Source: Patiria miniata
Lineage: Eukaryota > Echinodermata > Asteroidea > Valvatida > Asterinidae
Direction of reading: 5' to 3'
DNA: 64,000 nucleotides
Assembly: GCF_015706575.1 (NCBI RefSeq)
Contig: NW_024037063.1
Location: 7,812,927-7,876,926 of the forward strand
Below, one piece after another: positions 15,101-26,298 of this stretch. Position 1 is the stretch's first letter; every line of letters starts with the position of its first letter. Position numbers and translations under genes: made by a program. The notes under the pieces were generated by a model. It saw nothing but the letters and a program-made list of their open reading frames with translations, made no database searches and was not told the DNA's origin.

Positions 15101-18100
15101 TTGGAATCATCTGAAGCCTGCACTTCCATAAGCTTTAAATCCTTTGCAGCTTGCATACCGTGCCAACCGGTCTATTGTTGATGCATTATCATTGTATTGC
15201 ATTATCTGCTTGAACATTTAGACAGTAGATCCTCAACATACGCTAGACTTCTCTTTATTGATTTCAGTTCTGCATTCAATACAATATCTCCATCTGAATT
15301 GTATAATAAGCTCACTGCTCTTGTTATTAAACTCATCCTTTTGTAGTTGGATCTATAATTTTCTTCCTGATTGCAGTCAAGTAGTACTTGGAGTGAACTC
15401 CTTGGTTTCCAACTCAATTGTCATGAGTACTGGTGCTCCTCATGGGTGTGTGCTATCACCATTGTTATATTCTTTGTCCACCTACGATTGTGTTTCTTCA
15501 TTTGATGACTGTACAATTGTAAAATATGCAGATGATACAACTGTTGTTGGACTCATTAAAGGTAACAACAAACATAATTACTGCAATCAAACTCAGCCCT
15601 AAACGCAGTGGTGCTCTGGTAATTTGAACCTCAATGTTACAAAGACTAAGGATATCATAGTCAATTTCCTTTCAAGTCAGAATGAAATTTCTCCACTTGT
15701 TATCCATGGGACCGATGTAGAAATTTCAAATTTTAAAATTATTTTTTAAATTGGCATTCATTTATCAAATTATTTAAGTTGGGATGCCAACGTTGAGCAC
15801 TGCATTAGGAAAGCACAACAAAGGATGTTTTACCGTCAACGTCGCAATAGTTTCCACCTCCCTAATGATCTGTTTAATGTCAAGTTTGATCCTGCGATAG
15901 TGGGAAGAGTGTTAACACAGGCTATCACTGTGTGGTATGGCAGGACTGCCATGGCTAACCGGCAGGCACTGGAGAGAGTCGACTACATATATTGTTTGTA
16001 GAGATCTCCCGTCAGTTTCAGAAATTTATAACACCAGATTAAAGAAGAGAGGGGGTGCTATTATCAATGATGAATTTCATCTGGCTAATGAGTTTTGTGA
16101 TTTGTTGAGATCAGGGAAGCGTTACCGAGTAATCAAATGCAATACAGAAAGATTCAGGAGAAATTTGTATCCTACTGCAATCAGGGGACTGAATGAAATG
16201 AAGTAACCTGACAGCTTCAATGAGATCACTCACTTGATATTCTTCATATGTTTAAATACCTTTCAATTTGAATCACTCTGAGTGTCATTTTAAAATTGTT
16301 CTTCTTCGTGGCAATTTAATGTTTTAAATACAAATCCTGGTGCATTTTTTTAATGTTTAATAATATTTATTAGTGTATTTTAATGTTTTGTAAGCACAAG
16401 AACCACAGCAATTTCTATTGTATACTTTGTATATAAATAGCAATAAACCAAATCTTGTTTTGATTTTAATTGTGTTCATTACCATAGCCCAATTCCCTGG
16501 CTCTCTAAGCACACAATATGCTGCTCAGCTTCTGTGTGTTTCATGGAGACTGCAAGTAAAGCACTTAAAAGGCACACTAACCTCGTGGAAAAAAAAAATG
16601 CTAAAGTTTGAGATGTCATTATAGAAATCTCTATGTGCACACGGCATGAAATACGCTTACATTGTAGGTTGGCAAATTTTTTGACAAAGTTTCACAGTTT
16701 TTCTGTTAACTGTTAAGCAGAACCATTAAATTGATGAGCTTATATGTTTATTTTTCCTTTGTTTCTTGTACAGTTCCAAGCCAAAGTTTGCCCAGTTCCT
16801 TGCCAACCAAAGAGACAAGCTTGCAACACATAAAGAAAAACTTGCTTCGAATACAAAGGGCATCCTTACAAAGGTATTTCTTAAACCATTATTTCTACTA
16901 TTTAATATAATACGTCATGTGACATATTTCAGACGTTTTTTGGGGTTAGAGCAAAGTGGACAAAGCAGAATAGATGGATTGCATTCAGCTGCCATCTTGG
17001 AGGTGTGCTTTTTGTGTTAATTCAGTAATAATGAATGCACAAGAGGTCTACTCATGCGTATCACTGTTGAACAAAAGCACACACCTCTATACATCTCCAA
17101 AAACCTTGATTGGCCTCGGTGCTTCGCTAAATATGGAATGAACACTATACAGAAGGTCAGTATGGACACACTCATTTGAATTGGAAGAGTATTGGACCTC
17201 AGAACAATGTATTTACATGTGTACCCATAGATCAAACCTATCATCAAGGCCTATTCTTCACTACACATTCTGGGCAGGGTACTGTATGGTCTTGTCATTT
17301 GTACCATTTCTAGGGATATGTACATGCTATGTTGGCATTACCAATTCATTTCTGTCCTGTAGCAGCAGCAACCAGATGAATGCTACTCATCATCAAACAG
17401 TTTCATTTCCTACTATTTTAATACCAGGGAAAGTATCTCATTGTCAGCAATTATAGCTCTTGCAGTACTTTTTGCAAACCATTTAGAGTATAACATTGTG
17501 CACATAGAAGGCCTGAGACAGAAGCAAAAGAAAAACATTGGACTGCCAATGCTGTGATACTAATTTGGAATACTGAGACGGTGTCGATCAAATTCAGCAA
17601 TAAGTTTGATAGTCATGCTTTTAATTGATCTTTAAGCAAACTTGAATCCACAATCCTGATTGGTTGATCAATGGAAAGAACAATGTGATATTGACTGTTG
17701 CAGGGTCCATATTTCACTGTGCGTATCACACTATTCTAAGATGCATGCATTTTCTTGCTGCTTTCACATGAAGTTGGATAACAACTAAAGCATTACCACA
17801 GTATATGCGTTGCATCCTTACTGTTTGTCCAGTTTTCATGACTAAAAATTGGTTATGCCACTCGCTCCTGTGTTCCAGGGCATGTGTTCATTAAGCCTCT
17901 CAGCTGCCTTTGGCCTGGTGGCAAATGGGGCGGGTACTTTTTATGAAAGTCTAAAATATGTTGATTTATAATATATATACCACTGGAAGCCTGACATCAA
18001 TAATAATGGATATCATTATTGGCTTCCTTCTCCTTAATTTAACTTCTTTTCCAATTCATTTCAATATCGGTTATTTGCAAAAAAAACCCCAAAAACAAAC

Positions 18101-19763
18101 CAATTTTATCAATTGAGAATATGGTAGTTACAAATTTGAATAACATTGAGGCCCATTTATTCATCATCCATTACATGCATCCACAAATTGTCTGCACAGT
18201 CTGGTTTCTAAGAATGGAATTCCTATCAGGTCCAAAATGCTCCCACTGACATAATAATGGAGCTACATATCATGAAGTAATAAACTCTGACAGTAATTGC
18301 TACAAATGAAAGCCAGTGCATTTTTAATTCTCATCATTTCTTTTTAATAATCATCTGCATTGATGAGTGTAAAAAGTAGCAGAAATAACCAAGTGGCTAT
18401 ATTTATTTTTACTACATGCCAATCAATCACTCCTGTGTTTGATTTTATTTCCGATCAGATTGGAGATGCGGTCACCAGGAATGCACCTGCACCAACCGGC
18501 AGCAGATCCTCTCCTCCCTCAACCTTACGTGGGTCAAGTAGTCCTCAAGCTGGCATTGCATCGGACCTCAATGAAATTATAAGTATGAATGTCTGACTAT
18601 TAAATAGTAGGCATGCAGACGCTCTGCCCCTTTGGAGTTTGTTTGACTCTTTTCATTAATTTTTGTTTTGCCATTTTTCTTCAAAATGGTACAACGTAAA
18701 CTTAAAACCTGAAAAAAACATCAACCCTGGTCTAAAGATATGAGATCAGACAAGTGTGATGTCATGATGATATCCTGAGGTAAAGAATAAGAAGTATTAG
18801 TGTAAACGCTTTTGTTCTCTCGTATTCAAGAGATACGGTGTTCATGTACTGCAGTGTGCCATTCTTAACCAGCATACTAGGTTTTCTGATGTGAGGCATC
18901 AAGTTGCTGGTCATCAAACCAATAGTTAGGTGTAAATCAAGACATGACTTATGTGCTTGTTTTATTTTTATTTTGAATGCGTTATGTGATTTTATCTTAC
19001 ATACAGAACACTCAAAATGAATGCTATCCATTTCTTAAATTTCAAATCAGATGTCATTTTCTTTCCTAAGAAATGTTTACATTAAACACAAATTGCTGAG
19101 TTTGTTCTAAAGCTCAATTGAGAATATGTACCAAGCAGTTGTTTCAAAGGTGAATTCATGACAGTTTCATTTGTGTGTGTGTACGTTGACTTGTTCGTAA
19201 TTGAACTTAACAACGTACAACGTGAAGGAAAACTCATTCTATGGCATTGTTTACTGGTACAATTCCATCAGCCTAGACTTTTTAACTGCTCATGTTTTGA
19301 TGATTTTTTCTTGCAGAAAAAACACTCCGAGAGTATGAACCAACTTACAAGGAAGAACCAAGCATGTTCCACAAGTGTGATATCAGTGAGTATCAGGGCA
19401 GATATCACATTGTATCTCTCTGTTTTCAAGTATTTATTATTTAAAGTGGCCTTTGACAACAAGTTAGTCAAAGATTTGAAATTTAAACAACTGTACTAAG
19501 TTGTTCCAAAGCAGTGAGAGCATCTGTAACTTCTACTTTTCAAAGATCACACGTATTCCCCCCCCCCCCCAAATATTTTTTTGTTTGTTCTTAATTTTTG
19601 TTTTATTTATGAGAGCTTTCTTTGGTTACAATAATTGTCTCTCTGTGCATTTGTTTTTCAAGGTTTTCCAAAACGTGTGCCAAAGCCGAAGTCTCCACCC
19701 CCACCACCCAGTAGCTGGATCAAGGCAGACACAAACAATACCACAGCACCAGTCCAGCTGTAA
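1..19763 (+). CDS. PTP-PEST-family protein tyrosine phosphatase (PTPN12/18/22-like), 5' part missing
   Basis: Non-receptor tyrosine phosphatase, cytosolic and tied in this family to adhesion and cytoskeletal signalling. Thirteen coding exons can be joined in frame: 1-142, 2978-3044, 5089-5166, 5595-5711, 6622-6711, 7347-7428, 8425-9864, 10145-10309, 13863-13896, 16774-16873, 18459-18582, 19317-19385, 19663-19763. They give about 868 residues. The catalytic half shows the WPD loop (WPDHGVP), the P-loop [10 protein letters not shown] with Cys and Arg present, and the Q-loop QTRDQYELVH. A long, Ser/Pro/Lys-rich, probably disordered tail follows, and the last exon carries [15 protein letters not shown]. 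That matches the C-terminal homology motif which in PTP-PEST proteins binds PSTPIP-type F-BAR adaptors (family knowledge). The N-terminal catalytic half lies upstream of the window. Which vertebrate paralogue is closest cannot be settled here, so no symbol is given. Confidence 0.93.
143..2977 (+). other. PTP intron 1 in window
   Basis: Intron between the catalytic Cys exon and the P-loop exon. It holds the foldback element at 556-1282; the remainder shows no coding signal or recognised repeat. The short ORFs in it lack family resemblance and follow the inverted repeat. Confidence 0.7.
556..1282. mobile_element. Foldback element, TAGCCTTGG termini, 9-bp target duplication
   Basis: Begins TAGCCTTGGTC and ends GACCAAGGCTA, with imperfect inverted arms of roughly 190 bp on each side of a central segment. 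GATTTTGAC is repeated exactly at 547-555 and 1283-1291. No transposase ORF, so non-autonomous. TAG...CTA ends plus a 9-bp duplication link it to the elements at 41747, 42711, 43703, 44276 and 48731; MULE/foldback affinity is inference from duplication length. Confidence 0.85.
2978..3044 (+). CDS. PTP exon: P-loop SAGCGRTG
   Basis: Follows a TTTTTTTCCTTCAG acceptor. One base completes Ser, then [20 protein letters not shown] follows, giving the invariant Arg of CX5R. Donor GTAAGT, phase 0. Confidence 0.93.
3768..3875. repeat. Fragment of a GGCGTATAAGCCGC-type interspersed repeat
   Basis: Within PTP intron 2: TTTTCAGAATATAGGCCGC followed by two diverged units GGCGTATTAGCCACACC and GGCGTATAAGCCGCACTGACC. 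This looks like the terminal part of a DNA-transposon family seen in many invertebrates (recalled resemblance, not searched). The other end was not found. Confidence 0.4.
3876..5088 (+). other. Rest of PTP intron 2: no recognised feature
   Basis: Contains open stretches of 60-90 codons at 4064-4434 that match no family I know, with no splice or start context to recommend them. Treated as intron. Confidence 0.5.
5089..5166 (+). CDS. PTP exon: [19 protein letters not shown] block
   Basis: Twenty-six codons in phase 0 on both sides (TTCAG acceptor, GTAAGA donor). It encodes the helix preceding the Q-loop and ends VQTR, matching the EMRxQR..xVQT segment of PTP-PEST enzymes. Confidence 0.92.
5595..5711 (+). 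CDS. PTP exon: Q-loop and end of the catalytic domain
   Basis: Thirty-nine codons, phase 0 to phase 0. It begins [14 protein letters not shown], containing the catalytic-domain glutamine of the Q-loop, and then leaves the conserved core ([16 protein letters not shown]). The acceptor is TAACAG; the donor GTTTGT is somewhat weak. Confidence 0.9.
6622..6711 (+). CDS. PTP tail exon [15 protein letters not shown]...
   Basis: Thirty open codons between an AACCACAG acceptor and an AAG|GTGAGA donor, phase 0 on both sides, which fits its neighbours. The content is Pro/Ser/Gln-rich with no domain. Inclusion rests on splice-site and phase fit, not on homology. Confidence 0.7.
7347..7428 (+). CDS. PTP tail exon [20 protein letters not shown]
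   Basis: Pyrimidine-rich acceptor ending TTCAG; donor AAGG|GTAATG in phase 1. The single G joins the next exon's TA to give Val. Charged, low-complexity linker sequence. Confidence 0.75.
7753..8125 (+). repeat. Interspersed repeat with terminal hairpin, copy 1
   Basis: Shares a body with 26299-26672: GCGGTATTTGTG, AAATGCATGCTGG, TTGGGTTCAAACATTT, and a long block from GTTTGGAAGAGAGAAATACA onward. Its 3' half is an imperfect palindrome centred on CAGCTTCGCCTTG, with GTCCAGATTT and ATAATATT arms. The palindromic part differs in sequence from copy 2 although both are framed by AATATTG...CAATATTTGTATA. Confidence 0.75.
8425..9864 (+). CDS. PTP large tail exon (disordered, PEST-like)
   Basis: This 1440-bp exon encodes about 480 residues with no stop, rich in S, P, K, E and T. 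It carries a PPKPP SH3-ligand-like stretch near 9166-9180 and several Tyr motifs: YEVV near 9232, YTYAVQPV near 9478, YEVIQV near 9735. Known PTP-PEST proteins use Pro-rich and phosphosite motifs in this region to bind Cas-, Csk- and paxillin-type partners; which partners apply here is inference. The acceptor CTTACTAG and donor CATG|GTAAGC both fit phase 1. Confidence 0.92.
10145..10309 (+). CDS. PTP tail exon with acidic [11 protein letters not shown]
   Basis: Acceptor TTTCAACAG, donor ACCG|GTATGT, phase 1 on both ends. It starts VSEQSS, echoing VSEQSP at the start of the preceding exon, and contains [17 protein letters not shown], an acidic Ser/Tyr cluster. Confidence 0.85.
10880..12600 (-). 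pseudogene. Decayed non-LTR retrotransposon (CR1/Jockey-like) reverse transcriptase
   Basis: Read on the minus strand, fragments in order are: an inter-domain piece [20 protein letters not shown] (near 12560-12500), [13 protein letters not shown] (RT motif, near 11960-11915), [18 protein letters not shown] (near 11780-11720), a YADDS-type piece near 11690 split by a frameshift, and a C-terminal [20 protein letters not shown] (near 10960-10900). The frames are broken by stops and indels, so the copy is dead. It lies antisense in the PTP intron between 10309 and 13863. Confidence 0.85.
13863..13896 (+). CDS. PTP tail micro-exon [10 protein letters not shown]
   Basis: A 34-bp exon between TTTGTAG and AAG|GTAATT. 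It converts phase 1 to phase 2, exactly what the neighbouring exons need. Confidence 0.72.
14655..14955. other. GC-rich block of unknown origin in a PTP intron
   Basis: CpG- and GC-rich compared with both sides and directly upstream of the RT relic. Minus-strand ORFs (14887-14663) match nothing recognised. It could be the 5' region of an inserted element or a small CpG-rich regulatory block. Confidence 0.3.
14985..16205 (+). pseudogene. Decayed non-LTR retrotransposon reverse transcriptase
   Basis: Plus-strand fragments in RT order: [19 protein letters not shown] near 15038, [17 protein letters not shown] near 15255, [20 protein letters not shown] near 15410, [12 protein letters not shown] near 15520 with the catalytic YADD intact, and a 3' domain [20 protein letters not shown] near 16015 ending LNEMK then stop. 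Several frameshifts and stops. It sits in the PTP intron between 13896 and 16774 in sense orientation, in a family distinct from the antisense relic at 10.9-12.6 kb. Confidence 0.88.
16774..16873 (+). CDS. PTP tail exon [20 protein letters not shown]
   Basis: One base completes Ser, then 33 codons of basic, helix-prone sequence. Acceptor TTGTACAG, donor AAG|GTATTT, phase 0 out. Confidence 0.85.
18459..18582 (+). CDS. PTP tail exon [20 protein letters not shown]
   Basis: Ser/Pro-rich linker ending SDLNEII plus one base. The acceptor CCGATCAG and donor ATAA|GTATGA keep phase 0 in and phase 1 out. Confidence 0.83.
19317..19385 (+). CDS. PTP tail exon [18 protein letters not shown]
   Basis: Strong acceptor TTTTTTCTTGCAG; donor ATCA|GTGAGT in phase 1. 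Contains two Tyr in acidic/Pro context ([11 protein letters not shown]), which could be phosphosites. Confidence 0.85.
19663..19763 (+). CDS. PTP last exon: C-terminal homology motif and stop
   Basis: Acceptor TTTTTCAAG, then [19 protein letters not shown], a short tail ending APVQL, and TAA. The RVPKPKxPxxPPSxW core matches the conserved C-terminus of PTP-PEST family proteins, the best evidence for subfamily assignment. Confidence 0.92.
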
Positions 19764-21650
19764 AACTGGAGATAGATCATGAGATCTCTCATGCAAGGAA
19801 GGGTTCTATCTAAAGTGCCTTTTGTATTGTGCTATATTTCAATTTCAGGTTGTAAGTTCACTCAGTTCATTCAGCTGTGTGTACATGTAAATGTTGGGTG
19901 CTGGTATTTACAAGTTCTATAGGCCCCTTGCATCTGTGGGCAGGTCTTGTTCCTCTGTTGTATGCATGAGTAGATGCATTGTGTCTCTGAATGACATGAC
20001 AAAACCTGCCCTCAGTGAGGGGGCACCATGCAAGGCGTCTATTGGATACTCTTGCAAACTAATCAAACTATATTGGCTACAGTAATTTGGGTATAAATGA
20101 CTTTTTGTTATCAAACTACGTCTTATGTTTGTGACAATGTGCCCGGTATGTAATCAAATAATTACATGGTTCATGTACAAAAAAGCTGTTTGATTTTTCT
20201 ATTGTATCCAAGAAATGTTTTGTTATCTGTTATAAAGAAAAACAACATAAGGTAGAATATTTAGAGGTTTTAAATTGAGAAGTAATCTTTAACTGTATTT
20301 TGAAAATGACTTTTTATATTTAAGATATTTTGGTTGACATTTTTCAGTGTATGCAGAATGATCTGAGAATGTAGGTAAAAGCGATGGAACTTTGACTGGA
20401 CCAGACACCGTGAGTTTGCTGTTCATAATTGTATGTAATGTGGATTCTGCTGGCTCATTACATTTGTTAGTATACTTACTTAACATTAGCACATGTACAT
20501 TGTACTACATGTACATTGCATAACATTGCATTTATTCCCTAAAGAATCCATAAACCATAGAGTGTGTGGGTGTTTTCGGGCGGTACAGGTTGTAATGTGT
20601 TAATCAGTTGGCGATATTTGCTGAGATTTAAATTCCACTGAATATATTTGCATGTAGTTTTGTAAAATATAGCCAGTTTATATCAAAGCTTAGACCTATT
20701 TTGTTAAGGTCCATCCTTGTTCTTAGTATTTAGTGCCTACACAGATGACAGACATATACTGTGACAGAACAATTTATATAGATGTAACCCACAAAATAGA
20801 ATTGCATGTATCTGGGTAACACCAGATGTAGTAACAATTAATGTATGACAATATGTACTTTCCATGGAATTTAAATATTTGGGCGGCTTTTTCGGCATAA
20901 AACAGCTAAAGCACCCCCCCCCCCAATTTGAGAAATAACGGCAGAATGTAAATATTTTCTAGTGATATAATATGAACAAAAGAAGCAGAAATTGTGTTTT
21001 TTCTTCTTATGCAGGTGAACATTGTTGTAGTGAATAAAGACTTTTACTAAATGGACTGCCATTTAGAAAAAAAACCTGAAGAATCTGTTAAACATGGCAT
21101 AAGATAATGATATGTATGAATGAAATAGTAGTATTCTCTTTTGGTCCATGTATTTTACCATAAGCCTTTTCCATTTGAATAAACTGCAGTTTACAAACAT
21201 TATATGGTTTGAGGGATGACAGTCAATATTATCTCTGTGAGGTAATAGAAGTTGTCAAACAAGTTGATAACCTAGTTCACCCAAAATAAATCATGATATT
21301 TTTGGTTTACTATACCTCATTGGCCGCTGGCCAAGTGATGGTGAATTGACCAGTTAGAATTTGGCTCTCATGAATGAATATGTTTGAGATATAAAAGCTA
21401 TGTCTTAGCGGGCTCATGCTTATCTGATGTTGTTACATGACACTGTGAACATTTCGATATGCCCATAGATCAACGCAGGTTATTCCCAATGCCAGAACCC
21501 ATTTATATTGTTATTTATTTTTTAAATAAAACAAGCATTTGATTTTATCTTTCAAGGTACATGTAGCTCCAGACCTAGCTTAAATAAACACTTGCCAAAT
21601 GTAACTTTGCGGTATACTCCATGGTGGCAGTGTAGGCCCACAAGGTTTTT
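19764..21650 (+). other. Probable 3' UTR region of the PTP gene
   Basis: Noncoding downstream of the PTP stop. AATAAA hexamers occur near 21178, 21292, 21527 and 21583. Which one is used cannot be told from sequence, and no gene signal appears. Confidence 0.4.
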
Positions 21651-24600
21651 TCAAGTACAATCAGGTGGGGTTTAAAAAAGAAATTTAATTTGTCTAACTT
21701 TTCTGTCCTGAAGTTTGAAGAAATTATCTCTAACACTTAATATGGCATTTGTGTAAATCTATGCATCTACATGCAAAGACTCCTGATGTTTGAAACTATC
21801 CAGCCATACACCACAACTGCTTACACAGTACATGTACATGTAGTTACCAAAAATGTCAAACGTGCTGCATGACACTGTGATCGTAGCTATACAAGCAATC
21901 CATGGCATATTGCCAGTTTGGAGGAACATTTATATGACACCTTACAACTTTGTTGACTTGAATGGGAACAAGCAAATTGGATAGAAACTGTTTCATGTGA
22001 ATAGTTTTTAGCACTAGTGCAGTTTATATTGCAGGATTGCCTTTTCAGAGGTTTGACTAGTTTTACCAAGTATGAGTATATACATATATATTGTAAAGTG
22101 AAACTACGTACATGTACAGTTCTGCATTCATGGGTATGTACCAATATAATTTTTGGGGGGACAATTTCTTCATTGCTTTGATGTTCTGCATTGACTGGAT
22201 TCAGCATAGGTAAACAATTGTATCAAGGAATTTTCACACACATGTACATGCATCAAGTGGAAAATAACTATGAAATATATAGATGGAACAGGGGTCGATC
22301 AATTAGATAAATAAATCAAGTACATTTAACCAAATGAGAGGCGTTCTGGCAACAGGAGATAGAACTGTGCAGGGGTCAAATGAGGATTTGCAGGTATGAG
22401 AAAAGAGATCAATTCTCCTTACAATACTGCTCGTTGCACTTCGTTGATCCGACACTCCGTTGCCAAGTAGGGCTGCTTCAAGTTCATTTATTGACATGTC
22501 AAAAAAGTAAAATACTGAGAAAAAGGTCTTTAAAGTTTCGAGATTTGTAGGGAAAACCAAAGATGCCAAATGTACCAGGTAGTCCTTAACATATGTGTAG
22601 ATTATGAAAGTTATAAGAAAATAAATGCAAATCTGAAAGATCACATACATGTAAATCTCTAAATCTGAAAAATCAAAAACAAACTCAACAGCCCCATTTG
22701 GTTGTTTGCATTGACATGTATCTCCAGTATGACCTGACCTGTGCCCCGTTCCATCTCATTTTGCAAGAACCCCTCACAAATATATTAATTTTAGAATGTA
22801 TCTTTTCAATGTATAGTAAAGATCATGTAGTCGGTGAAGAGAAGTATAGATGTAGTATTGTATCTTGTACTCAACTGAGCATGCTATTGATGTAGTATAA
22901 AGGAAATGAACATTTTGTTGGTGTTTTTCTTTGTTAAAGGGAATATACATCATTTGCTTTTGCTGTAATTTTCAGAAATGGATGGAATTGGGGGGTTGGA
23001 AATATATAGCAAATATAGTTACACTGACTTTTTGAGGTTTTGGGTTCGAAAATGCTATAAAAACCAAGAAAAACAATCATTTTCCTGTAGTCTGGTCCCC
23101 TGACTCCATTTAAGAAGAAACAAAGCAGTTTACAAATATTGGGGAATTGTAAGGTCAGGGAACCAGTCTAGCTGGCTTGTACCCGTTCATAGGTGTGTAA
23201 TCGATTGCAAACAAGTGCGATGGTCAACTGGGGCCAGTATTTGAAAAAAGCCAGTTTTTTCCAACGCTGATCGGCCGATCAGCGTTGGAAATTGATACAA
23301 AATACCACTTTTCTTGAAAATGACAGTATACCAGGTGCCATGATTTTACAGGATGCTTTACACTGTCATTCACTAACAGTCCAGCAAGGTATTTCAAAAT
23401 GATTTGGTAATTTTATTTTTTGATGTTTGCAAATGTTGTATTTTCCCTTTAACAGATAGAAATACACTATATCAAAAGGTTGGTTCTCAACCTAGGTAGT
23501 TATATAAACCTTTGACTTTACTTCTCATGCCACATAACATTTTTCTTTTGGATAGAAATGACAGTTGCATGCTGCAGTGTATGTGTACATAAACAGAAGA
23601 TAAATCTGGCTGAGAAATGTTTATATTTCTAAGTATAATATTCTCAAGTTTTATTAATTAAAATGTAAGATTTATTTCATTATTAACGGTTGATTTGTGT
23701 ATAATTCGGTATAATGAAATCGATATGAGCATCAATATGCATGTTTAAAACAATTTATATCAAGATTAATAAATACCAAAATGAACTAAATGGGGATGAA
23801 GATGATAAATATGTGCAAAGTACAGCAATTATTTCATTATAAAAGTGTATATCAGTCTAAGATTTTAATAAGTCTTTGTTGCTGGAAACATGTTTGCATT
23901 GCGCTTGTTATAAGATCAGTTTCAACATTTTTAATGATTTGTAATAATAATCTTATTACTGAAACCTTTTATATTACTATAAATGTATTTGCAAAAGTAA
24001 CTATTTTTGTAAAAAAGGCCTTTTTATAATTTGTGACTTTTTTCGAACTCATTGGGATTTCTGATAATTGTATATATTTCTGATGTTGGATTTATACATC
24101 TTTCTACAGGCCAATTTAAAAGACAGCTTTGTGTTTGTATAAGGACTCACAAGGCATTTAGAAATTAGTTACCAATATCACTAGTAATCAAAGCTCTTTT
24201 CACAAATATCCCTCCAATGTTTTGATTCTCAACATTAAAATGCTTTAAAGCCAGAGTCTATCATTTGCAGCTACCCAAAAAGTAACTGGCTAATTATTGT
24301 TGAAAAACATACTTGGATGAAAGATAGTAAGGGGACTAAACTCCCTGTGAAATTATTCTTTCTGGCAAGCTGTCATTTAGCAGAAATCAACAAAAGAAGG
24401 CCTTTCCAACGGTGCTTCTTAATTGCAAATGATGGACTACATCGATCAAAGAAATTCAAAAAAATTGATGCAGTTTCCTATTGCCTGTAATTTGAGTGAT
24501 AATGATGATTTCTATTCAAGTTATATTTGATATGTGAGCCCATAATCTTATTTGATTTTTGACTTGCATCCATTTTTTTTATGACTATTATAATCTTGCC

Positions 24601-26298
24601 TTGAATGTATTAAAGGAAAGACATCTGTAATTACTGTGTGTACATGTACTTCTTTGACTTCTTGTACCAAACAATATCCTTATACAGTTTAGGGGGTTAA
24701 TTTAGTTATTATTAGTATATTTTTAATCGCACGTAACCGTTTCAAGAAGCCTTCATAACAGTCAAGTAGTTGGTCAACTTTTCAGTCATTCATGGAAATA
24801 CATGTGTATAACTACTACTTAAAAAAAACCCCAAGTTCCAAGTGGTACAACCTACAGCGGCCGGGTAACGTGAAGACCGCTATACGACACCGTCTGTGCA
24901 CCAGAGAGTACAGAAAACGAAAAGGAATGGGGCGTGATCTAATATGCAAAAATATGCAAATTCAACGCATGCGCAACAGTGTTTGCAAAAACCAGGCTTT
25001 GAATGCAAAGCTGTAATACTTAAAGACATGTATCTGAAAGACAAGGCGGGCTTGCATTTTTGTAACCCTATTGGTTGTAGGAGCCCGTTGTGTGTGTGTA
25101 CTACCTGAGCAGGACCTGGTTCACCTAAAAAAAAATGCATGTCACTGGATTGTTTATACATTTAGGCTCCACTATTTTTCCTCCCGTTACATCCGACGTG
25201 TACAATTTTGTGACTTCTGGACGCATCCCTTAATGCCTTTTACCCTCTTAGAGTGATTGAAAGCAAACTACCTATCCAACAAATGAGAACAGTTTGAACT
25301 CATTTTGAATGATAATTGTGTGACAAATTCGCGGTTAAGAGGCAACAGGGACAGAAAAAATGTCGCACTTTGGACCCAAACTTTATAGTATGCCCCAATG
25401 CTGTTTGCTGGTACGACACTATTGTAGCCACTTTTCAAACAGATCACATTTAATATGAAACATAAGGTTCGGCGATTCTGATTTTCTATTTGTCAATTTG
25501 GGACAAAAGACAGCAGCAGTGGACCCGATGTAGGTATTTGGAATGACTAGGCCATCATGAGTAACCAAACAAGAATTGTAACCTCAAAAAATTGAAACTA
25601 TATTTATAAAACAGAATATGACCACAACCGTATTTGATTCACATTTTAAATCCTTTCTTTGTACATGTATTTTTCCTTGTGTTGCCAAATGATGAAGGAT
25701 ACAAACAAATATCTGTATTGACAGTAGAGAGACAATATCAACTGAAAAAAGGAACACAGAATTCAGTCAAGAGGGTCATCTTTATTTGCAAAACTACAAA
25801 ATTCCAACTGAAAAACTGATTTGCAAAAAAGGACTTGCAAAATAAAATAGTTTTTTTTCCCGATGGGTTGTTGATCAAATGATTGATATAACGGATTCCA
25901 GCTTAAACACAGTGGATAAAGAAATTCTCCAGTATGTTACATATGAAACACACAGTAGTTAAGGTTTATTCTGATGACTGCAACTGTGTATATGTAATCT
26001 TGTTTTAGCAATTCAAATGAAATTAGTCCACTCACATGCTGTATAAAATTGTAAAATTACTTGGGAAGTTGATGCATGGCTGTTTGTTGGAACGTGCTCT
26101 GTGGCACTGGAGAGGCGTACATGTTGTCGTCTATGTGTGCAATAGATTAGTTTATAACACCTCACCCACAGATTCTGTGTCTTGATTGGCCAAGAGCGAG
26201 TCACATGTACTCGCTATTTTTGCTATATGTGTGTGCACGGCCAAAAGTACTATACCCGTAGCAACCAAAGAACTACCATTAGCAACCAAAGTACTATA
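21651..26298. other. Intergenic region without a recognised gene
   Basis: AT-leaning sequence between the PTP 3' end and SSR4. All ORFs are short and unlike any family I know. It holds a 34-bp perfect palindrome (23258-23291). A CpG-containing block near 24850-25250 has ATGCAAAT and CCAAT-like words but no gene attached. Confidence 0.5.
23258..23291. repeat. 34-bp perfect palindrome
   Basis: TTTCCAACGCTGATCGG followed by its exact reverse complement CCGATCAGCGTTGGAAA, with no loop. Either a cruciform-capable site or the centre of a decayed foldback element. Confidence 0.8.
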
